A stretch of DNA of 18,512 bases from an uncultured Brevundimonas sp. (GCA_946885435.1 CAMPGL010000024.1:1-18512); one strand, 5' to 3'; positions 1 to 7,638 are shown, counted from the first letter of the stretch. Program-made: numbers and translations. Notes: generated from the letters alone by a model not told the origin.

Positions 1-281
1 AGTCGGTGCGCCTGATGGCCGACGCGGCGGTCAGCTTCACCGACAACTGCGTGGTCGGCATCGAGCCGCGCGAGGACAATATCAAGCGCGGGCTCGAGAA
101 CTCGCTGATGCTGGTCACCGCGCTGAACGGCAAGCTCGGCTACGACGCCTGCGCCAAGATCGCCAAGACCGCCCACAAGAACGGCACGACGCTCCGCGAA
201 GAAGCCGTCGGCGGCGGCTACCTCACCGACGCCGAGTTCGACGAGGCGGTGCGTCCGGAGAAGATGATAGGACCGTCCTAG
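1..281 (+). CDS. fumC: Class II fumarate hydratase, C-terminal part (5' end outside window)
   Basis: This is the last 93 codons of a class II fumarase, which interconverts fumarate and malate in the TCA cycle. The reading frame is open from base 3 and the 5' part lies outside the window. The visible segment matches the C-terminal domain of the FumC/aspartase superfamily: a helix with FTDNCV and GIEP, then [21 protein letters not shown] and the closing [21 protein letters not shown]. The catalytic signature (GSxxMPxKxN) would be upstream, so catalytic integrity cannot be judged. The TAG stop overlaps the stop codon of the convergent methyltransferase gene by four bases (CTAG). Identification is very secure from the conserved C-terminus. 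Confidence 0.95.
   Translation, partial: SVRLMADAAVSFTDNCVVGIEPREDNIKRGLENSLMLVTALNGKLGYDACAKIAKTAHKNGTTLREEAVGGGYLTDAEFDEAVRPEKMIGPS
268..281. other. Inverted repeat over overlapping convergent stop codons
   Basis: TAGGA (268-272), triloop CCG and TCCTA (276-280) form a short hairpin on either strand. It covers the shared CTAG (278-281) in which the fumC TAG and the methyltransferase TAG overlap. There is no U-tract, so this is not a canonical intrinsic terminator. With only five pairs it may be chance. Confidence 0.35.
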
Positions 282-1042
282 ACCCGCGCCAGCACCATGA
301 GGTCGCTGTCGTTGTAGCTCGCCACCGGCGTCATCTCGGCAGCGACAGCGGCGCTCAGCCGCGCGAACCCCTCCTCGATCTCCGCTTCCGTCAGGTGCTC
401 GAAGGTGGAGATGGCGCGGTGACTGAGGCGTTCGGCGGTCTCGGCCAGGCTGGCGGACATCGGTTCGCGCACCCGCACCATCTCGACGGGCTTCAGGCCG
501 ACCGGCGCGAAAGCGTCCTCGACCTCGACCGTCTTCGGGAACATGGCCAGTTCGATGTCGCGGGCGCGCGGGAAGAAGCGGTGCCAGTCGATGTCCGGCA
601 TGCGGTCGCTGAACACCCCGCGGATAAACACCCGGCCGCCCGGCTTCAGAACCCGGTCGATTTCGCCCGCGGCGGCGGCGCGGTCGCGGACGTGCTGGTA
701 GGACAGCATCATCAGGACGATATCCACGCTGTCATCGGCCAGCGGGATCGCCTCGGCCCGGCCAGCGATGTAGCGGACACCCGGATGCGCCGCCTCGACC
801 TCGGCGACGGCGCGCATGCGGTCGGAGGGCTCGACCCCCGTCGCGCTCCCGAAGGTCTGCGCCAGCGCGGGGGTCAGCCGGCCAACACCCGAACCCAGGT
901 CGAGCACATGAAGCGGGCGCTGCCGCGGCGCATGCTCGGTGAACGTTCGCATCCAGAGATCGCGCGCCGCGTGCGGCATCCGTCGGCCCCGCGCGTAGCC
1001 GACATGCTGGCGGTCGTCGTAGTTCACGGGCGAGAGGGTCAT
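278..1042 (-). CDS. Class I SAM-dependent methyltransferase (Methyltransf_11/25 type), substrate unknown
   Basis: This 254-residue soluble protein has the Rossmann-like class I methyltransferase core. Motif I is [11 protein letters not shown] (about residues 46-56), the acidic residue at the end of strand 2 is in GVEPSDRM (E71), motif II/III is in the stretch around [11 protein letters not shown] (100-110), and the post-I motif is [12 protein letters not shown] (131-142). These bind S-adenosylmethionine. The C-terminal substrate region gives no clue to the acceptor. The N-terminal [13 protein letters not shown] resembles the lead-in of UbiE/Methyltransf_11 proteins. The ATG start is at 1042 and no strong Shine-Dalgarno is visible. 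The DUF2171 gene lies 45 bp upstream on the same strand, so co-transcription is possible. Its stop codon overlaps the fumC stop. Confidence 0.85.
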   Translation of the reverse strand: MTLSPVNYDDRQHVGYARGRRMPHAARDLWMRTFTEHAPRQRPLHVLDLGSGVGRLTPALAQTFGSATGVEPSDRMRAVAEVEAAHPGVRYIAGRAEAIPLADDSVDIVLMMLSYQHVRDRAAAAGEIDRVLKPGGRVFIRGVFSDRMPDIDWHRFFPRARDIELAMFPKTVEVEDAFAPVGLKPVEMVRVREPMSASLAETAERLSHRAISTFEHLTEAEIEEGFARLSAAVAAEMTPVASYNDSDLMVLARV

Positions 1043-1087
1043 GCTCGACTTATGAGCGAGACCCCCGTGGCCGCAAAGGGGAACCGC

Positions 1088-1333
1088 TTACTGCTTGTCC
1101 GTCCAGCGTTCCTTGGCCTCGTCCTCGGTGAGGTTGAGGTGGACGTGCTCGTCGATGTGATCGACCCAGCTGACCGGGATCATGCGGTGCTTGAAGCCCG
1201 TCTCCAGGTCCATCTTGGCCAGTTCGATCTGGCCGTCCTTGACGTGATCGACGCGGCCGATGCGATGACCGTCCGAGGCGATGACGACCATGTGCTCGCG
1301 GATGAATTCGGTGACGACCACGGCGGCCTCCAT
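1088..1333 (-). CDS. DUF2171 domain protein (PRC-barrel-like), 81 aa
   Basis: This small soluble protein matches the DUF2171 pattern: IREHMVVIASDGHRIG-VD, then a central acidic strand (DGQIELAK), and the closing MIPVSWVDHID-HVHLN. The fold is PRC-barrel-like. The family is common in proteobacteria next to stress or envelope genes, and no biochemical function is established. The ATG at 1333 fits the family start. The coding strand is favoured over the overlapping -1 frame ORF (1050-1340), whose Arg/Gly-rich product has no family resemblance. The gene is divergent from the DUF4169 gene across an 80-bp gap and lies upstream of the methyltransferase on the same strand. Confidence 0.8.
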   Translation of the reverse strand: MEAAVVVTEFIREHMVVIASDGHRIGRVDHVKDGQIELAKMDLETGFKHRMIPVSWVDHIDEHVHLNLTEDEAKERWTDKQ

Positions 1334-1413
1334 TGTCCAATGTTCGGACGGGAAACGAGGGCGCGCCGCCGTTCGTTCCGGACAGGCGGGGTGGCTTCAG
1401 CTAGGCTGCGGGG

Positions 1414-1608
1414 ATGGCCGAGATCATCAATCTCAACCGCGCCCGCAAGACCCGAGCGAAAGCAGCGGCGAAGGCGCAGGCCGCGGAGAATCGGGCCGCC
1501 CACGGCCGGTCCAAGGAAGAGCGCGACCGGACCCGCGCCGAAAAGGATCGCCGCGATCACGAGCTGGACGGCGCGCGGATCGAGCGGCCGGACGACGACC
1601 AGGACTAG
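1414..1608 (+). CDS. DUF4169 family protein, 64 aa
   Basis: This very small, highly charged protein starts with MAEIINLNRARKTRAKA and continues with A-ENRAAHGRSKEE-DRTRAEKDRRDHELDGARIE. That is the recognisable layout of the alphaproteobacterial DUF4169 family: the 'INLxRARK' start, the 'NRAAxGRxK' centre and the 'LDGxRxE' end. It has no membrane segment, is probably mostly helical, and its function is unknown. It is divergent from the DUF2171 gene. Its TAG stop overlaps the TAG stop of the convergent EamA gene in a shared CTAG (1605-1608), so the two genes end on the same four bases. Confidence 0.8.
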   Translation: MAEIINLNRARKTRAKAAAKAQAAENRAAHGRSKEERDRTRAEKDRRDHELDGARIERPDDDQD

Positions 1609-2522
1609 GCCGTCTTCGGCGCCCGGATCAGCAGGATCTGCCCAGCCAGCACCAGCAGCAGCCCCAGCGCCGCCTCCCAGCCGAAGCGGGCGTCCTCGAA
1701 CACCACCGAAACCAGCATGGCCACCGGCGGCGTCAGCGCGGAGATGTAGGACGCCAGCGCATAGCCCTTGGCCCGCGCCAGGGCGAAGTAGAGCGCGAAA
1801 GCGATGACCGAGCCAAACAGCGACAGATAGAGCAGCGAGCCGATGTAGCTGAGCGTCGGATCAAACGACCAGTCGATGCCGGTCACGAGGCCGTAGAGCG
1901 CCACCAGCCCAGCTCCATAGCCCATGGCCCAGGCCAGGGCGGGCAGCACCGGCGCGCCCTCCTTCTGCGCCTTCCAGGCGGCCAGGTTGCCCGCCGCGGC
2001 GATGACCATGGCGATCAGGGCGATGACCAGGCCGAAGACGGCCTCGGGACTGGCGTCCGTGCGTCTCAGCTCGGCGATGAACAGCGCGGCGACCCCGGCC
2101 ACGCCCAGCGCGGCGCCCAGCCAGGCGCGCCAGGACGCCTTCTGGCCCAGCAGCAGCCGGAACAGCACCAGATTGGCGAAGGCCAGGCCGGCGAAGATCA
2201 CCGCCACCACCGCCGAGGCCACGTGCCGCTCGGCCTCGTAGACCATCGAGTACTGGATCGAGAAGGTCAGCACCCCCTGGCCGAAAACCGCCAGGTGCTG
2301 GATTCGCGTCAGGCCGATCTTGTGCCCGCGCAGCAGGCAGAAGGCGAAAAGCGTCAGCGACGCCAGCGCGAAGCGGTAGGTCACCGACGCCACGGGATCC
2401 GCCGCCGGAAGCTGAAGCGTGATCGCGTACCAGGTCGTGCCCCAGATGACGCTGCAGATCAGGACGGACGACAGCGCCTTCACGTCCACGGGACGCTGCT
2501 GCGGGATCACGGGCGCGGTCAC
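1605..2522 (-). CDS. DMT-superfamily permease, EamA family
   Basis: This 305-residue integral inner-membrane protein shows the EamA/RhaT layout: two internally repeated five-helix domains (roughly residues 15-150 and 160-300), about ten hydrophobic segments in all. Helix 1 carries the characteristic VIWGTTWYAI, the first repeat has YRFALASLTLF, and the second has ALTPPVAMLVSVVFEDARFGWEAALG. Family members usually export amino acids, metabolites or drugs, but the substrate cannot be read from sequence. The start is a GTG at 2522 with only a weak Shine-Dalgarno, and no in-frame ATG gives a complete first helix. The gene converges on DUF4169 with a four-base overlap of stop codons. The 88 bp upstream, to coq4, hold no convincing promoter or terminator. 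Confidence 0.88.
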   Translation of the reverse strand: MTAPVIPQQRPVDVKALSSVLICSVIWGTTWYAITLQLPAADPVASVTYRFALASLTLFAFCLLRGHKIGLTRIQHLAVFGQGVLTFSIQYSMVYEAERHVASAVVAVIFAGLAFANLVLFRLLLGQKASWRAWLGAALGVAGVAALFIAELRRTDASPEAVFGLVIALIAMVIAAAGNLAAWKAQKEGAPVLPALAWAMGYGAGLVALYGLVTGIDWSFDPTLSYIGSLLYLSLFGSVIAFALYFALARAKGYALASYISALTPPVAMLVSVVFEDARFGWEAALGLLLVLAGQILLIRAPKTA

Positions 2523-2610
2523 TTCAATCGAATCCGGCGAAGCTTGGGGAGGTAGCGCCGCGTACCACGCACCCCGACGGGCCGCGCCTCACATCTTGCG
2601 CCCGAATGCT

Positions 2611-3372
2611 TCAGGCGGCGCGCAGCTTCAGGCCTGCCCGCACCTCGGCTGGAACGGACTGATAGAGGGCCGGGCGGCGGATCTTGAGACGCTTGCGCGC
2701 CTGGTCCAGCGGCTCCGCGAACAAGGCTTCGTAGTCCTGCGCGGGCAGCCATTCGGCGGTCTTGCCGTTGCGCCACGCCTCCAGCACCGCCCGCCGCGCC
2801 GGGACCGACCGCGCCTCGCGCCGGATTTCCTGCGCCGCGCCGAAGCCGATGAAGGCGAACCCCAGGCTCTTCGTCTGGGCGTGGGAGAAACTGACCACGC
2901 AGGCCTCGCCCAAGGCGTCGCGGCCATAGCCGGTCAGGACGTGCCAGATGTCGTGCACGTCGCGCATCCGCCGCGCGTACCAGGCATAGAGGTTCTTGGC
3001 CTCGATCTCCTTGCGGACCTCGCGGCTCTGCATGGCCAGGCCTTCGGCCGACAGCCCCTCCCCCCGCATGAATTCGCGATAGGCGGCGCCCACCGTGCCG
3101 TCGGCGAACTGGTCCAGCCAGGCGGCGTCGTTCAGCTTCTGGTTCAGCTCGACCCGCTCATAGGCCAGCCGGGCCCCACCCGGCGTCCGCAGCAACCGGT
3201 TCAGTCCCCACGGCACCGAAGAGCCGGTCAGGGCTTCCATGATCTCGAAGACCTGGGTGGTGTCTTCCTTGTCCGCGACCAGCCGCCGGAAGGCGCGCAG
3301 GGCGCGCAGCGGCTCCAGCGGGCGGCCGCCGTTGATGTAGGTGTGGTCGGCGGCGGGATCGAGCGTCGTCAT
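2611..3372 (-). CDS. coq4: COQ4-family ubiquinone biosynthesis protein
   Basis: This is a 253-residue homologue of Coq4, which in eukaryotes supports coenzyme Q synthesis and has recently been linked to C1 decarboxylation/hydroxylation of the ring. The family metal-binding motif HDxxH-x11-E is intact as H140, D141, H144 and E156 (RDVHDIWHVLTGYGRDALGEA). The ORF can be extended to a TTG at 3429. I prefer the ATG at 3372 because the extension would have a rare start codon, would leave 2 bp to the divergent RHH gene, and would cover the best-looking promoter. Many Alphaproteobacteria carry a coq4-like gene apart from the other ubi genes, as here. The family call is firm. The enzymatic role in this organism is inferred. 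Confidence 0.88.
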   Translation of the reverse strand: MTTLDPAADHTYINGGRPLEPLRALRAFRRLVADKEDTTQVFEIMEALTGSSVPWGLNRLLRTPGGARLAYERVELNQKLNDAAWLDQFADGTVGAAYREFMRGEGLSAEGLAMQSREVRKEIEAKNLYAWYARRMRDVHDIWHVLTGYGRDALGEACVVSFSHAQTKSLGFAFIGFGAAQEIRREARSVPARRAVLEAWRNGKTAEWLPAQDYEALFAEPLDQARKRLKIRRPALYQSVPAEVRAGLKLRAA

Positions 3373-3378
3373 CAGGCG

Positions 3379-3402
3379 TGGCGTCTCGCGAAAGCGACGC
3401 CA
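3379..3402. promoter_or_regulatory. Perfect dyad TGGCGTC-N10-GACGCCA, candidate operator
   Basis: Arms at 3379-3385 and 3396-3402 form a 7-bp perfect inverted repeat in the 59-bp gap between divergent coq4 and the ribbon-helix-helix gene. It abuts the predicted coq4 -10 box and covers the predicted start of transcription. An operator is inferred from position and symmetry only. Alternatively the sequence folds as a hairpin with a GAAA loop on the plus strand. Confidence 0.4.
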
Positions 3403-3429
3403 TACTAGCCGACCATGGGTCAGTTTCAA
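3402..3429 (-). promoter_or_regulatory. Candidate housekeeping promoter for coq4
   Basis: On the minus strand TTGAAAC (3429-3423) is followed after 13 bp by GCTAGTAT (3409-3402). This approximates the Caulobacter sigma-73 pattern TTGaCgS, 10-14 bp, GCTANAWC (5/7 and 6/8 matches). It also reads as TTGAAA-16-TAGTAT in E. coli terms. Transcription would start near 3395, upstream of the ATG at 3372 but downstream of the alternative TTG start. Confidence 0.4.
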
Positions 3430-3431
3430 GA

Positions 3432-3641
3432 ATGAACGGACTACGCAAGCGCTCGCTCACCCTGGCCGGCCACGCCACCTCGGTGGCGCTGGAGCCTGAG
3501 TTCTGGGCCGTGCTCGAACGCATGGCCGCCGCGCGCGGCCTTTCCCTCGCCGCCCTCATCGCTGGCCTCGACGCTGGCCGCGGCGAACGCCCGCTCGCGT
3601 CGGCCTGCCGGGTGGCCGCGCTGGAATGGAAGCCCGATTGA
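3432..3641 (+). CDS. Ribbon-helix-helix domain protein (RHH_4 type), 69 aa
   Basis: This small DNA-binding-fold protein has the pattern KRSLTLAGHATSVALEPEFW, a short beta strand followed by a first helix. Then come VLERMAAARGLSLAALIAGLD (turn and second helix) and the ACRVAALEW tail, typical of the RHH_4 family widespread in Alphaproteobacteria. Members are usually 65-100 residues and are thought to dimerise and bind DNA through the N-terminal strand. Targets are mostly unknown. The ATG at 3432 matches the family start, and an in-frame upstream start at 3378 adds an unconserved leader. The gene is divergent from coq4. A perfect 7-bp inverted repeat lies between them, so autoregulation or control of coq4 is a testable inference. 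Confidence 0.82.
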   Translation: MNGLRKRSLTLAGHATSVALEPEFWAVLERMAAARGLSLAALIAGLDAGRGERPLASACRVAALEWKPD

Positions 3642-3689
3642 CTCCCTACGGCCAAGGTTCATGGTGAACGTCTGGGCGGAGGCGTCGCC

Positions 3690-4412
3690 ATGACTGACAA
3701 GCTCACCTTTTCGGCCATCGTCCTGGGCGTCCTGCTGGCGCTGGGACTAGGTATCGGCGGCTTCTTCATTGGACAGGGCGTGGTCAACGCCCGCGTGGGC
3801 GATCGCGCGGTCACCGTGCGTGGCCTGGCCGAGCGTGACGTGCTCGCCGACATCGCCGTCCTGCCCCTGCGGATCACCGCCTCGGGCGACGTCCTGTCGG
3901 AGGTCCAGGCCCAGATCGACCGCGACACCGCCACGGTCCGCGCCTTCCTCCAGGCCCAGGGCTACCGTCCGGAAGACATCGACCTGGGCCGACTTGAGGT
4001 CACTGACGTACTCGCCCGAGAATACCGGCCGGACAACGTCACCGCCCGCTTCATCGTCGCCCAGACCTTGGTGGTCCGCACAACCGACGTCGCCCGCGTT
4101 CAGGCGACCAGCCGCGCGCTGGGCGACCTGGTCCGCCAGGGCGTGGTGCTGCAGGACTTCCGCGGCCCCTCCTACTTCTTCACCGGCCTGAATGACGTCC
4201 GACCCTCGATGATCGCCGAGGCGACCGCCAGCGCCCGCTCCGGCGCTGAACAGTTCGCCCGCGATTCCGGCACTTCGCTCGGCCCGATCAAGCAGGCCAC
4301 TCAGGGGTCGTTCGAGATCCTGCCGCGCGACCCCAGCGTCGACGGCGACGAGACGGCCTCGGTCAACAAGCGCATCCGCGTGGTGACCACGATCACTTAC
4401 CGCCTTCGCTAG
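3690..4412 (+). CDS. SIMPL domain (DUF541) periplasmic protein
   Basis: This 240-residue protein starts with an N-terminal hydrophobic segment (about residues 6-30, with small residues at its end), acting as an uncleaved anchor or signal. The SIMPL/DUF541 domain follows: VTVRGLAERDVLADIAVLPLRI, the IDLG-LEVTDV region, the FIVAQTLVVRTTDV strand, the FTGLNDVRPSMIAEAT-SAR helix and the closing KRIRVVTTITYRL. Relatives include Brucella BP26 and E. coli YggE. Some are linked to oxidative-stress tolerance or form oligomeric channels, but no activity is established. The ATG at 3690 is supported by GGAGG (3678-3682) seven bases upstream. The gene follows the RHH gene by 48 bp. A small hairpin (GTTCA-TGG-TGAAC, 3657-3669) lies in that gap. 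Confidence 0.85.
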   Translation: MTDKLTFSAIVLGVLLALGLGIGGFFIGQGVVNARVGDRAVTVRGLAERDVLADIAVLPLRITASGDVLSEVQAQIDRDTATVRAFLQAQGYRPEDIDLGRLEVTDVLAREYRPDNVTARFIVAQTLVVRTTDVARVQATSRALGDLVRQGVVLQDFRGPSYFFTGLNDVRPSMIAEATASARSGAEQFARDSGTSLGPIKQATQGSFEILPRDPSVDGDETASVNKRIRVVTTITYRLR

Positions 4413-4424
4413 GCCTGGCCGGCG

Positions 4425-4649
4425 CTAGGTCGGGCCGGGGATCGGCACGGTCGGCGGATCGGGGGTCGGCGTCGGACCCGGCGGTATGGGTGCGTCGGGT
4501 AGCTCGACGGGCGGCACGGTCAGGTCCGCATCCTCAGTCCGCTCGGCGGTCCGGTTGGCCAGCACCCAGACGATAGCGGCCACCGCCAGCAGCAGGGCCG
4601 CGCCCAGCACTACCGTCCAGTTGCTCACGCCCGATCCGCGCCGCGCCAT
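4425..4649 (-). CDS. Small single-pass membrane protein with Pro-rich tail
   Basis: This is a predicted 74-residue protein. A basic N-terminus (MARRGSG) precedes one transmembrane helix (about W11-L30), a short charged linker (NRTAERTEDAD), and then a C-terminal tail of about 30 residues in which every second or third residue is proline with Thr/Asp/Val. It is likely anchored in the inner membrane with the tail in the periplasm. It has no recognised family. The ATG at 4649 is preferred over the in-frame GTG at 4664 because GGAG lies about ten bases upstream of the ATG. The ORF converges on the SIMPL gene with a 12-bp gap. A chance ORF cannot be excluded, but the helix plus proline tail looks like a real protein. 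Confidence 0.6.
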   Translation of the reverse strand: MARRGSGVSNWTVVLGAALLLAVAAIVWVLANRTAERTEDADLTVPPVELPDAPIPPGPTPTPDPPTVPIPGPT

Positions 4650-4728
4650 CCCATCCGTCTCCACAGCTTCGCTGGACGGAACGGGAATTCGGCTTGGCGG
4701 TTCCGGTCAGACCCTGCGCGCTAACGCC

Positions 4729-4754
4729 TTGGCCTGAGCGCGTGTGCTACTTAT
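4729..4754 (+). promoter_or_regulatory. Weak candidate promoter for the uvrD-type helicase gene
   Basis: TTGGCCT (4729-4735) is followed after 11 bp by GCTACTTA (4747-4754), a partial match to the Caulobacter sigma-73 pattern (4/7 and 6/8). Spacing and position, about 30 bp upstream of the GTG start, are suitable, but both boxes are imperfect. Confidence 0.28.
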
Positions 4755-4791
4755 GTTCTCCTGATTCAGCTTCCGCTTGCACAAGGCCTAC

Positions 4792-7122
4792 GTGTCCAAC
4801 CCGCCTGCCCTCAAGGTCTCCGATCTCGCCCGCGCCGACGCTCCTCGCGCCGCCGACTACCTCGACGGCCTGAACCCGGAGCAGCGCGCCGCCGTTGAGG
4901 CGATCGAGGGCCCTGTGCTGGTCCTGGCCGGCGCTGGCACCGGCAAGACCCGGGTGCTGACCACCCGGCTGGCCCACATCCTCGCCATGGGCAAGGCGCG
5001 TCCCTGGGACCTCCTGGCCGTCACCTTCACCAACAAGGCCGCGCGCGAGATGCGCGAGCGGATCACCCACCTGATCGGCCCCTCGGCCGAAGGGCTGCGG
5101 TGGCTCGGCACCTTCCACTCCATCGCCGCCCAGATCCTGCGCCGCCACGCCGAGCTGGTGGGGCTGAAGTCCAGCTTCACCATTCTCGACACGGACGACC
5201 AGGAGCGCCTGCTGAAACAGGTGCTGGAGGCCGAAAACGTCGACAACAAGCGCTGGTCGCCCCGCGCGCTGGCCGGCCTCGTCGATCACTGGAAAAACCG
5301 CGGCTGGACGCCCGAACGTCTGCCCGCCACCGAGGACTTCGCCAACGGCAAGGCCCAGACGCTTTACCGGCTGTATCAGGAGCGCCTGCGCACCCTGAAC
5401 GCCTGCGACTTCGGCGACCTGTTGCTGCACAACCTGACGATCTTCTCCAAACACGCTGACGTGCTTGAGGAATATCACCGGCGCTTCCGCTACATCCTGG
5501 TCGACGAATACCAGGACACCAACGTCGCCCAGTACCTCTGGCTGCGCCTGCTGGCCGCCCCGCGCGACGGCCATGCGGCGAACATCTGCGTCGTCGGCGA
5601 CGATGACCAGTCCATCTACGGTTGGCGCGGCGCCGAGGTGGACAACATCCTGCGCTTCGAGCGCGACTTTCCCGGCGCCAAGGTCGTCCGGCTGGAGCGC
5701 AACTACCGCTCGACCTCCCACATCCTGGGCGCGGCCTCGGGCCTGATCAGCGCCAACCGCGGCCGGCTCGGCAAGACGCTCTGGACAGAGGCCGAGGGCG
5801 GCGAGAAGGTCCGCGTCACCGGCGTCTGGGACGGCGAGGCCGAAAGCCGGCTGATCGCCGACGAGATCGAGCGCCTGCGCCGCGACGGTCGCCGCTACAA
5901 GGATATGGCCATCCTGGTCCGCGCCGCCTTCCAGATGCGCTCCTTCGAAGAGCGCTTCGTCATGCTGGCCATCCCCTACAACGTGGTCGGCGGCCCCCGC
6001 TTCTTCGAGCGCGCCGAAATCCGCGACGCCCACGCCTACATGCGGCTGATCCAGTCGGACGCCGACGATCTGGCCTTCGAGCGCATCGTCAACACGCCCA
6101 AGCGGGGCCTTGGCGACACCTCGGTCCAGCGCATTCTCCAGATCGCGCGGCTCGGTGGCGTGCCGGCCATGACCGCCGCGCGCGAGCTGATCCTGACCGA
6201 CGAGCTGACGGCGCGGGCCCGCACCTCCCTGGCCAACTTCATCCGCGACGTCGACCGCTGGCGCGACCTGCTGCCGACCACGCCTCACGCCCAGCTGGCC
6301 GAGGTCGTGCTGGAGGAGAGCGGCTACACCGACATGCAGCGCGCCGACCGCGCCACGGGCCAGACCCGCCTCGACAACCTCAAGGAGCTGGTCCAGTCGA
6401 TGGCCCAGTTCGACACCCTGACCGCCTATCTGGAGCACGTCTCCCTGGTCATGGACCTCGACCGGGGCTCGGGCGAGGACGCGGTTCAGGTCATGACGCT
6501 GCACGCCGCCAAGGGGCTGGAGTTTCCGGTCGTCTTCCTGCCCGGCTGGGAGGAAGGCGTCTTCCCGTCCCAGCGCTCGATCGACGAGAAGGGCGAAAAG
6601 GGCCTCGAGGAGGAGCGCCGTCTGGCCTACGTCGGCGTGACCCGCGCTCGCGAGGAGGCCCGCGTCTTCTTCGCCGCCAACCGGCTGGTCTACGGTCGCT
6701 GGACCACCCAGCTGCCCAGCCGCTTCGTCGACGAACTGCCGCTCGACCACGTCGAGACCTCATCCGAGACCGGCTATTTCGGCGGCTCGCCTCACCTGGC
6801 CGAGGCCCGTTCGCGCTTCGACGACGCGCCAATCTTCTCGGGCGGCTACGCCTCGCCCGGCTGGCGCCGCGGCCAGGCCTTCACCGCCCGCCAGCCCGCC
6901 TCCACCCCGCGCGAGCGCATGGCGCGAAACGCCGTCATCGAAGGCGAAGGCCGCCTGGTCGCCGCCTCGACCGGCGCCTCCGCCTACTCGCGCGGCGACC
7001 GCGTCTTCCACCAGAAGTTCGGCTACGGCCAGGTCCGCTCGATCGAGGGCAACAAGCTGACCGTCAGTTTCGACAAGGCCGGCGAAAAGCGGGTCATCGA
7101 CAGCTTCGTGGAGCGTGCCTAG
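4792..7122 (+). CDS. uvrD: UvrD/PcrA-type superfamily 1A DNA helicase
   Basis: This 776-residue ATP-dependent 3'-5' helicase acts in nucleotide excision and mismatch repair and in clearing replication forks. Visible SF1A motifs are Q-motif GLNPEQRAAV, Walker A AGAGTGKT (about 46-53), motif Ia FTNKAAREMRER, Ic TFHS, Walker B/II DEYQD (238-242), III GDDDQSIYGWRGA (269 on), IV RNYRS (303), V TLHAAKGLEF (569 on) and VI EERRLAYVGVTRA (607 on). The last 42 residues (from about 735, GDRVFHQKFGYGQV) form the Tudor-like domain that contacts RNA polymerase in PcrA/UvrD. The start is GTG 4792 with AAGG five bases upstream. An in-frame TTG at 4777 lacks a Shine-Dalgarno. Choosing between the names uvrD and pcrA is a matter of convention. 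Confidence 0.95.
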   Translation: MSNPPALKVSDLARADAPRAADYLDGLNPEQRAAVEAIEGPVLVLAGAGTGKTRVLTTRLAHILAMGKARPWDLLAVTFTNKAAREMRERITHLIGPSAEGLRWLGTFHSIAAQILRRHAELVGLKSSFTILDTDDQERLLKQVLEAENVDNKRWSPRALAGLVDHWKNRGWTPERLPATEDFANGKAQTLYRLYQERLRTLNACDFGDLLLHNLTIFSKHADVLEEYHRRFRYILVDEYQDTNVAQYLWLRLLAAPRDGHAANICVVGDDDQSIYGWRGAEVDNILRFERDFPGAKVVRLERNYRSTSHILGAASGLISANRGRLGKTLWTEAEGGEKVRVTGVWDGEAESRLIADEIERLRRDGRRYKDMAILVRAAFQMRSFEERFVMLAIPYNVVGGPRFFERAEIRDAHAYMRLIQSDADDLAFERIVNTPKRGLGDTSVQRILQIARLGGVPAMTAARELILTDELTARARTSLANFIRDVDRWRDLLPTTPHAQLAEVVLEESGYTDMQRADRATGQTRLDNLKELVQSMAQFDTLTAYLEHVSLVMDLDRGSGEDAVQVMTLHAAKGLEFPVVFLPGWEEGVFPSQRSIDEKGEKGLEEERRLAYVGVTRAREEARVFFAANRLVYGRWTTQLPSRFVDELPLDHVETSSETGYFGGSPHLAEARSRFDDAPIFSGGYASPGWRRGQAFTARQPASTPRERMARNAVIEGEGRLVAASTGASAYSRGDRVFHQKFGYGQVRSIEGNKLTVSFDKAGEKRVIDSFVERA

Positions 7123-7134
7123 GGCCGCGCCCCT

Positions 7135-7638
7135 CTAGATCGGCCGTGCGTCCAGACCCACCGCGCAGCGGCCGGCCAGCACGGACGCCTCCTCTCCCGT
7201 CTCCGGGCAACGCCAGTCCGGTGCGATCTCCGCCAGCGGCCCCATGACGAAGCGCCGGTCGTGGGCGCGCGGGTGAGGCACCACCAGCCCGCTCTCGTGG
7301 TCGACCGTGCGGCCATGCGCGATCAGGTCCAAGTCCAAAGTGCGGGGCGCATTGGCGGCGTGGCGGTCGCGGCCGAAGGCGTTCTCGATCCGGCCGAGCG
7401 CGGCCAGGGTTGCGTGCGGATCGAGGTCCGTCTCGACGAGGGCGACGCCGTTGATGAAAGGCGGCTGGTCCGGATCGGGCCAAGCCGATGACCGCCACCA
7501 GGAGGACCGGGCCACAACGTCGAGCCCCTCCGGCCGAAACCGGCACAGCGCCGCCTCAAGCAGCTCGCACGAGTCCGCGTACGGGCCTTTCAAGTTCGAG
7601 CCCAGGGCGATAACGACGGCCTCATCCCAATCAGACAT
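7135..7638 (-). CDS. folK: HPPK: 2-amino-4-hydroxy-6-hydroxymethyldihydropteridine diphosphokinase
   Basis: This 167-residue cytosolic enzyme transfers pyrophosphate from ATP to 6-hydroxymethyl-dihydropterin, the step before dihydropteroate synthase in folate synthesis. Family signatures are IALGSNLKGP at the N-terminus, the SSWWRSSAWP and FINGV strand segments, and the central PRTLDLDLIAHG signature with the two Mg-binding aspartates (D102, D104). PHPRAHDRRFVMGPLAEIAP follows. The ATG at 7638 fits the family. Only 23 bp separate it from the divergent NYN gene, so at least one promoter must overlap the other gene. Its stop lies 12 bp from the convergent uvrD stop. folP and folB are not in the window. 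Confidence 0.95.
   Translation of the reverse strand: MSDWDEAVVIALGSNLKGPYADSCELLEAALCRFRPEGLDVVARSSWWRSSAWPDPDQPPFINGVALVETDLDPHATLAALGRIENAFGRDRHAANAPRTLDLDLIAHGRTVDHESGLVVPHPRAHDRRFVMGPLAEIAPDWRCPETGEEASVLAGRCAVGLDARPI

Noticed and set aside
2530..2534. GANTC (CcrM-type methylation) site near the EamA start, with others near 4763, 8871 and 18053
   Set aside because: Such sites are expected every few hundred bases by chance, and without a genome-wide count I cannot claim enrichment or cell-cycle control.
395..2555. Two long overlapping plus-strand open frames (395-1807 and 1281-2555)
   Set aside because: They run antisense to the methyltransferase, DUF2171 and EamA genes, and the products are low-complexity Arg/Gly/Gln-rich.
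4747..6750. 667-codon open frame on the minus strand inside the helicase gene
   Set aside because: It is antisense to uvrD, whose motifs are complete. The translated product is Val/Gly/Ala/Asp-rich with no recognisable domain. Long antisense frames are expected from GC-rich third codon positions.
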